Positions 46,001-57,462 of a DNA stretch of 64,000 bases are shown here, piece by piece; position 1 is the stretch's first letter; each line of letters opens with the position of its first letter. Source of the DNA: Coprinopsis marcescibilis (lineage: Eukaryota > Basidiomycota > Agaricomycetes > Agaricales > Psathyrellaceae). The position numbers and the translations under genes are program-made. Under the pieces are notes generated by a model. It did no database searches and was not told the origin of the DNA. It was given only the letters and a program-made list of their open reading frames with translations. Location: contig ML210187.1 in the NCBI GenBank assembly GCA_004369085.1, forward strand, positions 88,812 to 152,811, written 5' to 3'.

Positions 46001-49000
46001 TGTTAATCGATGATCTATCTATCTATCTACCTATATATTTCTTCCTCGTAATCACAGACTACAGTACACCCGCCACATTTCTTCCCGCTCCCTGCGCAGC
46101 ATGTGGCGTATTCTTGTCGGTAAGGTGATTGTGACACCAACTGCTACGGTGACCAACAACTTCATCTGCAAGTATTTCTGTTCCGCTATATCCAGTACGT
46201 GTGCATCACCAACTTCCTCACTTACTTATTACATAGTTGTAATATTTTTAGCTAGGCCAATTCAGTTGTGGGTAATATGTATCACGATTATAAGTGGGAG
46301 GCTGAGATCCTGTGTGTAATATTTTCCGTGAGGTCGCATGCGGGCGGGTGGCGCTTTATCCCTGAGATGCGAGCTCGCGGGCTGTAAATAATTGTAAGTT
46401 CGTGGCTGCGGCTGGGAAGATTTGAAGACCCCACGAATCAGAGCGCCACTGGGAGCCTTACCAAATAACGTAGGCTTGTTTTCTTCCAAATTCAAAAGAA
46501 ATGATGAGCGATAGGGACTCGTAGTGCTAGTGCCTGATAGTACCTGCTAGTACTTAATAGTGGATAGCACAAAGCTCGCCATGGCTTGCGCCTTAGGTCG
46601 TGACGAGCTGCGAGAATCGCTTGCTAAGAATACGCGTGGAGCGTGATCGGCAGTGTGTTTGTTTTCTATTCTATGGGGTGGGTGGTGGAGCAAGAGTTGA
46701 TCGGCGTTTAATGAGGACGAAGTGTAAGTGTCACGAAGCAAGTTGCGTGTGCTGGCACCACATACCTTACCTGGAATGGGCGCCTAAACAGATGGTCGAA
46801 AGAGGAAGTTCGGTGTAAAATTGAAACTGTCGAGGCGGAGTCCCAGTTGATCTCAAGGTTCGTCTCTCCCCCATTCAATGGTGTCTCTGCAACGGGCTCT
46901 GTAGATTATCCAGCCGACGGTAAAATGCTTCTGGCCGGTCTATCAGAACAATGTTGCACATGCATCTTTAGTTAGATTCTGGTTATTCTGCCTTTGGAAT
47001 TGGATGACATGGATTGCGGTTCCGTGAGAGTTTCTCTTCGCTTCGCTTTGTGTTATGTGCGGGAGAAGTTTGAGCTTGAGCTTGAGGTAGAGTCAAAGTT
47101 TTTGGTTCGTACAGATGTCTTGCTGATGCGCGTTAATGTTAAAGTGCGGGAGCCGCGAGGAAGGGAGGGGGGGACTGACGTCGTTCCTGACGTCATTTCA
47201 GGTTTAATGTTTTGTTCAACGGCTTCCAGAATCCAAAAGTGAACTCGGCGCTCAGGGCTGCACTGGCGCTGGGTGCGATCGCCAGCACAGGGCTCAGTGC
47301 AGCGCCAGGCTATTCTGAGAAAAGAACGCCGTGCTTCGTCTATACGAAGCAGCGGTGTTTTCTACGAGTCAATCGTACTCACTCGTACTCACCGACGCCA
47401 TCACGAATCCGGAATGTGCAAGTAAACTTAATTTGTGGGCTTCTTTGGACGGGATTCGTGATATTCGGCTCGGAAGGTCAGGGTTGAGGGTAGTAGGAAC
47501 AGTAGTGCTTATTATATGATAGGGTATATCTCCGAGTCGCATCCGGATTCGTGGGCACTGTTCGACCCCTGGAGACCGTCATTCAAGACAAGGCAAGGAA
47601 GTTGGAAGCTTCATTTTCGTTTCGTTTCTTTTTCATTAACGGGGTGCTTGATAAACTTCATGAACCTGCTCAATGATTCGGAGTAGGTTCAGGTGGGCTG
47701 GTCGGTCAGGGTCCACCATCGCTGTTTGCTGTCGAGGAGAACGTTCCGAATGGATGTGGTCCCGAAACTAACTTCCAGGCTTCGTTGGGGCGTGAACGAG
47801 AATGAGAATGAAATCCCGACAGCGGCTCCGCCAGCCTGGCTCGCTCGCTCTCTTCACTATGTTCTCTATCGTATACGGACCCAATTTGTTCAGGTTCAAG
47901 ATTCAGCTTGAGCATGATATTTAGCCGGCTCTCTAGGCCGGGCGGACGTGTGGGGTGTGGAGTCGAACTTCCCTGATGTTAGCCTCTGTCAAGGTGGAGT
48001 ATTTTTGTTGCACCACTGTTACATACAGTGAGTGCTGAATGGCGGGAAGAGTGCTAAGTAAGTAAGTAAGAGAAGAAGAGAAGGAATGGGATAGAATGGA
48101 GGGTCTGTGATTCGGATTGTACTATGTTATGTCGATTTCAGTCGGATGGTATGGCTTACTACTGCTACTGCAAATGAATATAATGAAGCCGTGGGTCAAG
48201 TATGATGAGGGAGTATAGTAAGCCTTGCTTAATATTAATTTAATGGCAGGTCGGCATGTTGGCAGCTCGACGACGCTTCCAGGCTGTGAGGTCGGTGTCG
48301 TGGTGTTACTACCAACTGACATGCACATGCATGGAAGAATAAACTCGAGTTAGAGGTGATAGATAGGGCGAGCTGGAACGCTGAACGTCGGACGTCGGAG
48401 AAACCGCAAGAATTATGCAGACGGACTGGACTTGTTCAAATAAACTAAGTGCTATTGAATGGCGATGATAGAGTCGTGTATATCCGCGTCGGGGATATTT
48501 CGGCGGGAGAGTACATAGTATCTGGTATCTGGTATCTGGTAATAGTATAGCTATCTATAGTCTGGGTATTCAGGAGCCGGGAGGCGCTCGTACGTGAAAA
48601 TAAGGTGGTGGATTCGGCTTCTGCGGTGGAGCGAGAGAATCCGAGGTTACAAGCAACGGGCAAAGTCAAAGTTTAGCCTTTGAGCCCTTTTAACGTGTTG
48701 GGAGGGCGTTTGCTAGTTGAAGTATTACGTCCGGGTCGTACCCTGTTATGATATCAGAGCCTAGGTAGGTGGCTGTTCTCCGTCGACGTGGGCGCTTAGC
48801 CAGTACGCTTGGTTGTTCAACCGTGCAAGGCGCGAGACTCGAGTGTGTGGATTCCAAAGGGTGGCTGGTGCGCCAGTTGGACTCGTGGTGTTTTACCACA
48901 AGTTTGAACGTTAAACCCTTGGTGCACCGTAGACTAGGTAGTAGGTTGGAAGTAGGGTGTACTGAGCAGGTGACGGTGAGCTATCTTCATGTCATACTCA

Positions 49001-51681
49001 TATCATACACCCGCACGACGTTAATCTCAGGTGCGATTGAGACGGTACTTGCTAATTGGTTCAGGTTCGCGTGCGCTTGGGAACAAGTTTGATTTGAAGT
49101 GAAGGATCGCGTTGGGTGTGGGGGTGATGGCATCTGATTCTGCGGTGGACGGGCGTGGGTCGCGGGCTGGAAGAAGTTCGTGTGGTTGGGATCGTTGGTT
49201 AGATTGCGGGGTGGTGCTGCTACTGTATCTGGTATAGTGGTACTAGTAGGGTGGTGGTAGTGGTGGTGGGTGGTAAGCTTTGTAATAGTAAGAGTGCCTA
49301 CGATGGGTGCGGTACTGGAAGAGGCTGAGATTTTGGACGAGACGACGACTGGACTGTCGGGGTGGGCCTTAATAATACTGCAGGTACTCCTCGAACCCGT
49401 ATGAACTCAAGTTGATACCAAGTACTAGGTACTAGGTAGTAGGTGCGATACTTCCTACCCGGTCGTTGCGGTTACGTTGTGGACGAGTCATGGGGCCGGG
49501 GTGTGAAGTTGACAATGCGATGGGGCCTATGCAGTGCTCTGCAGTAAGTAAGAGTACTAATCCCATAGGTAAGTAATATGTGTCATATAGGATAGATACT
49601 TGGCTCTTATCGGACTATGTACGTTATATTATATTAGGTAGTACATTGATGATGATTGAACTTGGTACTTGGTAGCGCGGCCAGGGTCATGTGGGGAGGC
49701 GGACGGTGAGGTTGTGCCTCGGGTGAGGTGGGGGCGGGACAGCGCGGCGGGATCAGCTTTTTGGTCTTTGGGAGGGATATGTAATGTGACGGTTTGAAGA
49801 CTTTGGCTGCTGCTATACGTTGCGGACTTGGTGGTTGTGCAAGTTGAATGGATGGATGGATGTGGGATGGACCGTGCTAATATATCGTGATGAACGTTTA
49901 GGCCCTGAGATGCAGACTGCGTGCAGCGTGCTATCCAACCATGCACGTTGGTCGGAGCACTTGTAACCTTTACCTTTCCAGCCAATGCTGATTTATACTG
50001 GCAAAGGTTCAGCTTTGCGGGGTGTCATTGAGGTTGGATCTTGAAATTCGTTTCGTTTTGTCATGCATTGGCCCCCTGGGGGCCTGTACGATGATGCCCT
50101 GTAATTAAGATTAAGATTGACGATGATGAATTTAGAATGGAATGCGGAGTGTAGTGTGATAGAGTGATCTAGTCATGAATGCACGGATGCCGAGTCCTGA
50201 CTTGTTCGAACGGGAGCATATATTGCTAATTCGTTGGTATATTTGAGGGGTGGTTATTAGGTGTTCATAGGATAGGAGGTGTTGGGAAATGGTAGGTAGG
50301 AGTCCTCCTCTCGAGCGAATCGTCTGTTTGTGTCATAGCGTCTTGTTCTGTCTCTTATGCCACGAGGGGGAAGGAGTAGTACTAGCATTTAACAGTCTTT
50401 TTCTTTTTTTGTGTGTATGTATTATGTTTTAACTTCCCCCGGAACGGTATAGACGTTTTTGGCTTACAAGGTAGTACTTGGCGATTATGAATGTCAGTTA
50501 TGATTCAGATTATGCGAGATCTTGGAGATCTTGTAGTACTGTTTGGCGGTGGACGTGTACTTTGTGCGTCGGTAGCTAGGTGCATAACCCTCCTCAGTGC
50601 CAAACTGGGTTGATTTTTAGGGGGTGACGCGTGGAATGGATCGTGGATTGGTGGAATGGTGGCGCGAGGATTGGATGTCAGTTACTTTAGGTTGAACATT
50701 GAATGTTGAAAGATCGGCGGTGGACGCAATAGTCGTAGTCGTAGTACTAATGTTACTTACTACGGTGGTCTAGTTTGGCAGGGTGAATAGTATTTATGTT
50801 GGGTGCTAAGTTGCTCTTGGTGGTGTTGGAGGTTATTTGGATGTGGGGATGTAGGGATGGTGGTTTAGGGTGGATGTGGACTATGTGCGTCGGTGTGGTG
50901 TGGTGTATTAGTGTAGGGTAGTCAGTGTAGTGGGGTCCGTTAAGGTATAAGTGTTGGTGGTTCTTGATGGGTCGGGACTCGGAAGTGGGTAGAGTTGTGG
51001 AGAAGGTGGAAGGGAGCGGGAGGTTGTGGGTGTTGGTTGATCTGGCAAGTGGTGACTGCGAGTAGGCACTCGTCCGGGTGAAATGGAGATGATGCAAAGG
51101 GTATTTATTTGGCAAGGGTACTACGACGCTAACTTGCGGGGCAGGTGTCGCAAGTAACCAGGCAACGCGATGAGACGCATTTGAGTAGGTGCGCGCGGTT
51201 CGGGGGTGTGTAGGTAAAGGGTGTCGTACGCTTGTCATCGTACCGAGCACCGAGGTAGCGGGCGAGAGGGGTAAAGTGCTGTGTAGACTGCGTGCTAACT
51301 GTGCAGTGGAGCATTGGGGGGCAAAGATGACCGGTGCCGGTTGGCAACTCAAGGCATGCGAGAGTGGGCTTCGTACAACTCTCGAGCGCGGATGAACATG
51401 TGGACTGCGAATCCAGCGACGTGTGAGCCCCGCCCCGACGCTAGAGACGAGGAGAAGCGTCGGTGAGCCGAGGGATTGGGCCAGATCGCCGCGATCTGAA
51501 TCTGAGATTGCGATGCTGGGACAAACTGCAATTGGAAAGATGCCTCCCACGGCGACGGAAGCAGTTGGCGAAATATTTTTAATAGAAACAAGTAAAACCC
51601 CAGACGTTGTTGGCTTCACACCAAAAGGTTAGTCTGGTCGCTGCTGTCGGTGTGCACTGTGCTGAGGTGCCGTAGTGAACG
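46001..51681. other. Gene desert, right half; G/T-rich upstream region of the giant gene
   Basis: From about 47.5 kb to 51.6 kb the plus strand is visibly rich in G and T (long runs such as GGTGGTGGTAGTGGTGGTGG) and poor in C. Short repeats occur (GTAAGTAAGTAAG near 48,057; TCTGGTA units near 48,520-48,540; GTACTAGGTACTAGGTAGTAGG near 49,420). A C/A-coded frame on the minus strand at 50,753-51,619 is low-complexity and not accepted. It may be regulatory DNA, a long leader or a non-coding transcript of the downstream gene. Confidence 0.45.
47333..47350. repeat. Short inverted repeat in the desert
   Basis: GCTTCGT and ACGAAGC separated by CTAT; just left of it (47,250-47,310) are interleaved CAGGGCT / GCGCTG repeats in both orientations. 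Confidence 0.45.
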
Positions 51682-54600
51682 ATGATACGGAACTCGACGA
51701 TATCGAGCACAGACTCTAGCTCGTCGTCCGACTCTTCGCTGGTGTCTCTCCCGACGTCCTGTTCCTGCTCTGCAGAAGACAAGGCGTGCTCGTGCTCGTA
51801 CGCATCCCGCCTCGAACGCTGGGTGCACGACCAATACCACTTTGCCTCTGCCGACGACCTCGCCCTCATCCCCAAACCCACCGCCCCCCTCGACCCGCTC
51901 CCGCCAGCAGACGCCAAATGGTACTGGCACTCGTCCTCCAACTCGAGCATCCAGCAGCTGCCCGACGACCGCGCCGACTCGCCCGTCCTCGGCAAGTTTG
52001 ACCCCGACGTGCAGCCTTCGCCCTCGCACTCGCGTTCGAGCAGCGGGAGCTGCCCCATGCCGTCGCCTGCCCGCTCGCCCTACCCCTCGCCCTACCTGTC
52101 GCGCAAGCCGAGTCTGGCACGCAAGCCAAGCCTGCCGCTGCTCGCAGAAGACGAGCCCACCCCGCCCTCCCACCTCACCTCTGTCAACGTCGCCGCCCTC
52201 GACTACACCCAGGACCTCTCCGCCCTCACCTCGCCCACCGTCACCGAGGGCTTTAGCACCGTCAGCACCGCGAGTGCCGGCGATGCCCCCGCCCGCCCGC
52301 GCTCCCAGAGTGCCAGCGTTGTTGGCGTCTTGCAGCAGCACCAAACACAGCAGACGCATGCCAGGCACCAGTCGGTGAACGTCGGCAAGACGCACCAGGA
52401 CATGCAGATGCGCTATCTCAGTGCACTAGAGCCAGTGGCCCTCCAGCCTGCATTTGAATTTCACACCGGTACGCGTCACTGCTATCTACTTTCTACCAGG
52501 CTCACACCCGACTTAGACGACCTCCCCGTGCGCACGACGACGACGACGCCGGGGACACCCCGCACCCCGCGCACCCCACCCACGCGTATATCCCTCTCAC
52601 CCACCAGTTCCTCGCTCTACCTCGTCGCCCCGCCCTCATCCACCTCCTCCGCCTACTTTCCACCCGTACCTCAAACACCCAAAACACCGCGCACACCCCG
52701 TACGCCACCGCAGGTCGCGTTGAGCAGCCATGCCAGCGTGGCGAGTCTGCGGCATGCGGTGTATATTATTGATTCGGAGGAGGTGCGGGAGCGGTTGGAT
52801 GAGCTGATTCGGAGGGAGAGTCGGGTTGGGCTGAACGAGGGTGCGTCGCTGCCACCACCACCACCACCACCGCCTGTGTCGTTTGGCCGTTCGCGCTCGC
52901 AGTCGCTTGTGAGTGTGGCGGAGAGCGAGTATGAGGGCGAGTGGAAGAGCTGGGGGTATGCGGGGCAGGAGGTTGATGAGCGGGAGGGCGCGTTGTTTGG
53001 ACTTGACCAGGGTGTTGAGAGGGTGTTTGCGGTTGACCCGCCGTGTATGAGAGAGGTTGGCCCGAGTAGGAGGGAGAGTGGGTTGTTTGGGGAGGAGGTG
53101 CGCGTGGAAGAAGAGGAGGAGGATAGACGGGCGACTGTGTATGCTGATCCTGAGACGGGTGTTGTGCACCCTTTACGGTGTGTGGTGGATGAGGATGTGG
53201 ATTATAGGGCGTACCTTGAGGGACGCTTTATGGAATTGGGTGATCGATGTGAGGAGGTGCAACAACAACAGGAGGTCCAGCTGGAGGAGGAAGAAGAAGA
53301 ACATCAACAGCAACATCAACGGCAACAACAGGAAGACGAGGAAAGAGAAAGAGAAAGGGAACAAGAAGAAGCGGCGCAGATTCTAGAAATCCACGATGAC
53401 CTTGAAGAGTACCGCGATTTGTTCTACAAGAGTCCGACGGAGGATGTGTTTGGTGTGCGGCGGCCGTTGGTGCATTCGTCGTCTGTGCCGCTTTTGAGTG
53501 CGGGGAGTGGGAGTGAGGAGAGTCTTGTTTTGGGTGTGGGAGTGGGAGGTGTAGTGGGAGGAAATGGTGTAGTGGGACATGGAGGACACGGACACGGACA
53601 TAGTCAGAGCGTGTCGATTGGTGCGCTGGGGTTTTATGGTGTGCAGGAAGGAAGTGGGAGTCGGGTGTATGTCGGGCCGGGGAGTGCGTCTGCTTCTACG
53701 TCTGGCTCGTCGATTGTGGGTGTGAAGCATGGACAGGGGCATAGGAGGGAGAATGTGTCTGTTGGGAGTGTTGGGAGTTTGGGACCATCGACGAGTACTG
53801 CTGCTACTACGGTACCAGCGATGTCTACTGCTACTGCGACGACTATGGGACCACCACCGACGACAAGTATAGTATCAGCGAGTATGGTACCCCCCGCACC
53901 ACCGATCACAACCACCACCCCGCCGACGTCGACGACACCTGCCCTACCAGCTAGCGTGAGCACCGGGCTGGCGTCGAGGCGGGGGAGCCATGTGCCCAAA
54001 TATGCGCATCGGAGCGGGATGAGTGTTTCGACCGTTGGAAGTGCGAGTGCGAGGAGTCGTGCGGGGTCTGTGGGCAACCACCAGACGAGCATGAACTCGA
54101 TGACGAGCGTCGGTTTGCCCTCGCTCAGTTCGACCAACACGCTTGCGAGTGTGTCGTCCGTGTCGTCGTTCAATTCGCTTAATAGTGTGGGTTCTGGGGA
54201 TGTCAAGGGGAGTTATGGAGCGTCGCCGATGACCCCGGTTAGTGTGACGAGTGTGATGGGTGTGATTGGGGGTGCGGTGGGTGTTCCTCGTCGGCCGCCT
54301 CCTGCGCCTCCGTTGGGGTTTGAGAGTGGGGGTGCGGTTGGTGGGGAGTTTGGAGAGCGTGTTGGAGTACCAGGAGTGGTTGATGGCGTCCAAGCAGAAG
54401 CGGAGGCAGAGGGAGAGGGAGAAGCGACTGTACGTGGACGGGCGCATAAAGGCGTGGAGAGGAATGTGATGAGCAGTCGGTGGAGCGTGGCGAGTAGTAG
54501 TGTTGAGAGTCTGGTGGGAGGTGGGGTGTTGGGTGGTGCGTTGGGCGGTGCGTTGGGCGGTGCGTTGGGTGGGAGGAAGGTTAGGGATGTCAAGGATGCC

Positions 54601-57462
54601 AGGGATAGTAATGATAGCAAGGAAAGCAAGGATGGAGCAGCAGCAGGGACTAAGAAGGAAGAAAAGAGGACGTCGAAGAGCGCCCCTTCGTCCCCTGCTG
54701 GTATCGTACCAAGGGAGAAGAGGAAGAGTTTGTTTGTGGGTGTGGAGGAGGGTGGGGTGGGTGTGAAGAGGAGTCGGTTGGTTAGTTTTATTGCGCGGTT
54801 GACGGGGAAGGATAAGGAGAGGGAGAGGGAGGATGGCGGGCTTTTGCCGCAGGTGCCGCAAATACAACAAGTACAACAAGTACCGGTACAGCAGGTCAAG
54901 GGAACATGGGAGAGCCTCAACATCCCACCGGCACCTACCGTCCCCCCGCCGCTCCCGCCCCTCGTGCTCGGCCAAGACAAGGTGCTGGTCTACCAGGAAC
55001 GGGGGAATGTGCCGATTACGCCTGTTAGTGCTGCCAGTATGAACAGTCTGGCTAGTATGTCGAGCATGGCTAGCATGTCGAGTATGGCTAGTATGGGCAG
55101 TCTGGCGAGTGTGGGGAGTGTGACGAGTGTTGGCAGTGCAGGCAGTGTGGGGAGCGCGGGGACTGTGATGAGCGAGTGGGATGTGGATGGGGGTGTTGGT
55201 GCGCCGCCTGGTACGCCTGTTGGTGATACCATGAATACGACTGTGACTGCGCCGTCTAGTCCTCCCTATGTGACGAGCTTTGGGAGTGCGGGGGCGAGTT
55301 TGGGGGGTAGTGAGGGGAGTTTTGGGGGACTTGGGAGTCCGATTTTTGGGCCTGCCAACTTCAATGCAAAAGTCGACACCAACACCAGTACCAACGCCAA
55401 CGCCAACCTAAAAGTCAACACCGACCTGAAAGTCAACGCCAGAGCAGCAGGCCCAATCTCACCTGTGCCGCAACACCCGCCGGTGGTGCCCCAAGGCCCG
55501 GCGCGGACGTTGATGCGGAGCATGTCGAGTGAGAGTATGGTTTTGCAGCCTTTGCGTGGGTTGAGGGGGCGGAAGGAGAAGGAGAGGTTGGTGGGTGGGT
55601 ACGCTGTTGATCTCGCCGCTGGTCCTGCGCTTGGATTCGCCGATGATTTTACCCCCGCTGGCCCTACGCCTGGATTCACCACCACCAACGATCTCACTAC
55701 CGCGGTTTCTACCCCTGCCGACTTGGCAGCCCCCACGCCTGCGTTTGGGTTCGGGTTCTATGCCGGACCTGGGTTCCCGAGGAGCGTGAATTCGAGTCCG
55801 AGGGCTAGTTTTGTTTACCCGAGTGTTCATTTGCCGGGTGAGGGTGAGGGTGCGGTTCCGACGTTGAAAGAGTTGGAGAGGGTTGAGGCTGAGGCTGAAC
55901 GGGCTAGGGAGCTCGAGGGTGGTAGGGAAGGGGAAGTGAAGGCAGAGGATGTTGCTGTTGTGGTGGGGACGACCGAGCGGGAAGAGTTTATTGATTTCGA
56001 TCAGTCGTTGCCGCCTACGCCTAGGGATGACCTTGTTGGGGAAGGCCAAGTCGAGGAGCGAGTGGAAGTTGATGATGAGGAGGAAGAGGAAGCGGAAGCG
56101 TTGTTGATGGAGGAGGCCAAGGATATCCTCGAGGTGCATTCATACGAGTATGGTGTTGAGAGCGGTGCGAGCAGTCGGAAGAGCGTGAGGAGTGGACAGG
56201 CTAGCCAGAGGCGGAGTGCGTTGCTGGGGTCTGGGACTGGCTCTGTTGAGTCTGGTGGGCAGAGGACGGAGGAGGGTGAGGATGAGTTTGATGTGATGGA
56301 TGCTTATAGCGGGATCAGGGGCAGCGTGTCGTCGTCGTTGCAGTCGCATTCGCAGTCGCATCAGTCGTATCAGTCGTACTCTGTTGTGCATTCGCATTCG
56401 CAGAGTGGACTAGAGCATCCGGAGGAAAGGCAACTGCATTCCCAGCAACGTGTTGCTGAGAGACAGGATGTGTCACAGTGGGGTATAAGTATGGGAGGGG
56501 GTGAGGGGTTGGAGAGGACCTTGTCGGTTGGGAGGTCTAATCCGCAGCATCCGTATTCGAGGTCTGCGTCTGTGCTCGAGTTGAACTCGCAGTATAGTGG
56601 ACAGAACGGTCACGGTAACGCCAACGCGAACGCGAACGGAAACGGAAGCGCAAAAGCCAACGGGACGGGGATGAGCCACCGAAGTACGCCCAGCAAGTCG
56701 TCGTCGATTTCAAAGAGGAGCAGCAACGATGTCCCGCCGCCTGTCCCGCCGAAGGATGATGTGTATGATGCGTTGACGGGGTTGGCTGCGCATAGGCAGA
56801 AGAGGCACAAGTTGGGGTTGGTGCCTGTGAGCAGTGGGAACGGGTCGCCTGCGAGTTCGAGTTCCCCCTCGCCTATGGCACTGTCTAGTGCGAGTGGGTC
56901 GCTTGGGAGTGGGTATTCGCCTTTGCAGCCTCAGCCTCAGCAGCAGCAGCAACATCTGTATGGGAATCCGAATGCGAGTGTGAGGTTCCCGCCTCAGACT
57001 CTGCAGCAGCAGCAGAAGGGGTTGATGTCGTCTGGAGGCAAGGCGGGTGGTGGAGGTGTGAGTGGTGTGGGGGGGTTGATTACGCGGTTGAGGCTCAAGT
57101 CGAGTCCGAGCTTGGGGTCGTTGAAGACACAACAGCAGCAGCAGTTTGGGTATCAGAATTTGCCGGACACGCCTACTGCGCCTAGTTCGTTTGGGGGGAG
57201 GCCGCCGATGCCGCATTTGAACACGTCGCCGTCGATGGGGAATTTGCAGGGAGCGTATGCGAATGCGAGTTCTGGCAAGGGGTTTAGCTTTGCGAGGATG
57301 ATGGGGCGTGCGGGCAAGGGTGGTGTGGGGAAGAAGGATGTGGGTGCGTTGAGGGATGAGGAGCTCGAGTTGGAGGAAGAGTTGAGGAGGATGGAGAGGA
57401 TGGGGGATAGTGCTGCTTTGGGTGTTGGGGGTGTTGGTGGTATGATGGCTGTTGGGAGGTAG
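51682..57462 (+). CDS. Giant low-complexity Ser/Gly/Pro/Gln-rich protein, 1,926 residues, no intron
   Basis: I do not recognise a family. One frame is open for 5,781 bases. Residues 1-130 are Ser-rich with two Trp-containing bits (ERWVHDQYHFASADDLALIPKP; AKWYWHSSS). TPRTPRTPP-type Thr/Pro repeats and an eight-Pro run lie around 285-400. A VYIIDSEEVRERLDELIRR helix is near 355-375. An acidic/Gln stretch with EREREREQEE is near 530-560, and HDDLEEYRDLFYKSP follows at about 570. LGGALGGALGGALGG is near 950, SMASMSSMASM repeats near 1,115-1,160 and Asn/Ala repeats near 1,645. Basic segments KRSRLVSFIARLTGKDKERE (about 1,030) and LITRLRLKSSPSLGSL (about 1,800) resemble each other. The C-terminus has GFSFARMMGRAGKG and the coiled DEELELEEELRRMERM. 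No signal peptide or membrane span. A disordered scaffold or polarity/signalling protein is a guess from composition. Confidence 0.75.
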   Translation: MIRNSTISSTDSSSSSDSSLVSLPTSCSCSAEDKACSCSYASRLERWVHDQYHFASADDLALIPKPTAPLDPLPPADAKWYWHSSSNSSIQQLPDDRADSPVLGKFDPDVQPSPSHSRSSSGSCPMPSPARSPYPSPYLSRKPSLARKPSLPLLAEDEPTPPSHLTSVNVAALDYTQDLSALTSPTVTEGFSTVSTASAGDAPARPRSQSASVVGVLQQHQTQQTHARHQSVNVGKTHQDMQMRYLSALEPVALQPAFEFHTGTRHCYLLSTRLTPDLDDLPVRTTTTTPGTPRTPRTPPTRISLSPTSSSLYLVAPPSSTSSAYFPPVPQTPKTPRTPRTPPQVALSSHASVASLRHAVYIIDSEEVRERLDELIRRESRVGLNEGASLPPPPPPPPVSFGRSRSQSLVSVAESEYEGEWKSWGYAGQEVDEREGALFGLDQGVERVFAVDPPCMREVGPSRRESGLFGEEVRVEEEEEDRRATVYADPETGVVHPLRCVVDEDVDYRAYLEGRFMELGDRCEEVQQQQEVQLEEEEEEHQQQHQRQQQEDEEREREREQEEAAQILEIHDDLEEYRDLFYKSPTEDVFGVRRPLVHSSSVPLLSAGSGSEESLVLGVGVGGVVGGNGVVGHGGHGHGHSQSVSIGALGFYGVQEGSGSRVYVGPGSASASTSGSSIVGVKHGQGHRRENVSVGSVGSLGPSTSTAATTVPAMSTATATTMGPPPTTSIVSASMVPPAPPITTTTPPTSTTPALPASVSTGLASRRGSHVPKYAHRSGMSVSTVGSASARSRAGSVGNHQTSMNSMTSVGLPSLSSTNTLASVSSVSSFNSLNSVGSGDVKGSYGASPMTPVSVTSVMGVIGGAVGVPRRPPPAPPLGFESGGAVGGEFGERVGVPGVVDGVQAEAEAEGEGEATVRGRAHKGVERNVMSSRWSVASSSVESLVGGGVLGGALGGALGGALGGRKVRDVKDARDSNDSKESKDGAAAGTKKEEKRTSKSAPSSPAGIVPREKRKSLFVGVEEGGVGVKRSRLVSFIARLTGKDKEREREDGGLLPQVPQIQQVQQVPVQQVKGTWESLNIPPAPTVPPPLPPLVLGQDKVLVYQERGNVPITPVSAASMNSLASMSSMASMSSMASMGSLASVGSVTSVGSAGSVGSAGTVMSEWDVDGGVGAPPGTPVGDTMNTTVTAPSSPPYVTSFGSAGASLGGSEGSFGGLGSPIFGPANFNAKVDTNTSTNANANLKVNTDLKVNARAAGPISPVPQHPPVVPQGPARTLMRSMSSESMVLQPLRGLRGRKEKERLVGGYAVDLAAGPALGFADDFTPAGPTPGFTTTNDLTTAVSTPADLAAPTPAFGFGFYAGPGFPRSVNSSPRASFVYPSVHLPGEGEGAVPTLKELERVEAEAERARELEGGREGEVKAEDVAVVVGTTEREEFIDFDQSLPPTPRDDLVGEGQVEERVEVDDEEEEEAEALLMEEAKDILEVHSYEYGVESGASSRKSVRSGQASQRRSALLGSGTGSVESGGQRTEEGEDEFDVMDAYSGIRGSVSSSLQSHSQSHQSYQSYSVVHSHSQSGLEHPEERQLHSQQRVAERQDVSQWGISMGGGEGLERTLSVGRSNPQHPYSRSASVLELNSQYSGQNGHGNANANANGNGSAKANGTGMSHRSTPSKSSSISKRSSNDVPPPVPPKDDVYDALTGLAAHRQKRHKLGLVPVSSGNGSPASSSSPSPMALSSASGSLGSGYSPLQPQPQQQQQHLYGNPNASVRFPPQTLQQQQKGLMSSGGKAGGGGVSGVGGLITRLRLKSSPSLGSLKTQQQQQFGYQNLPDTPTAPSSFGGRPPMPHLNTSPSMGNLQGAYANASSGKGFSFARMMGRAGKGGVGKKDVGALRDEELELEEELRRMERMGDSAALGVGGVGGMMAVGR
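54529..54574 (+). repeat. In-frame 12-base tandem repeat in the giant gene
   Basis: TTGGGCGGTGCG-type units repeated three to four times, coding Leu-Gly-Gly-Ala. Confidence 0.8.
55030..55170 (+). repeat. Degenerate in-frame Ser-Met-Ala-Ser repeat in the giant gene
   Basis: ATGTCGAGCATGGCTAGC-like units drift into AGTGTGGGGAGT-like units, coding SMASM then SVGS. Confidence 0.75.

Noticed and set aside
50753..51619. 288-codon minus-strand frame (His/Pro/Thr-rich)
   Set aside because: It is the complement of a G/T-rich tract; composition explains the lack of stops, and there are no conserved motifs or splice signals.
53944..54980. Two long minus-strand frames (343 and 255 codons)
   Set aside because: They lie wholly inside the giant plus-strand gene and mirror its Gly/Ser/Val codons; shadow frames.
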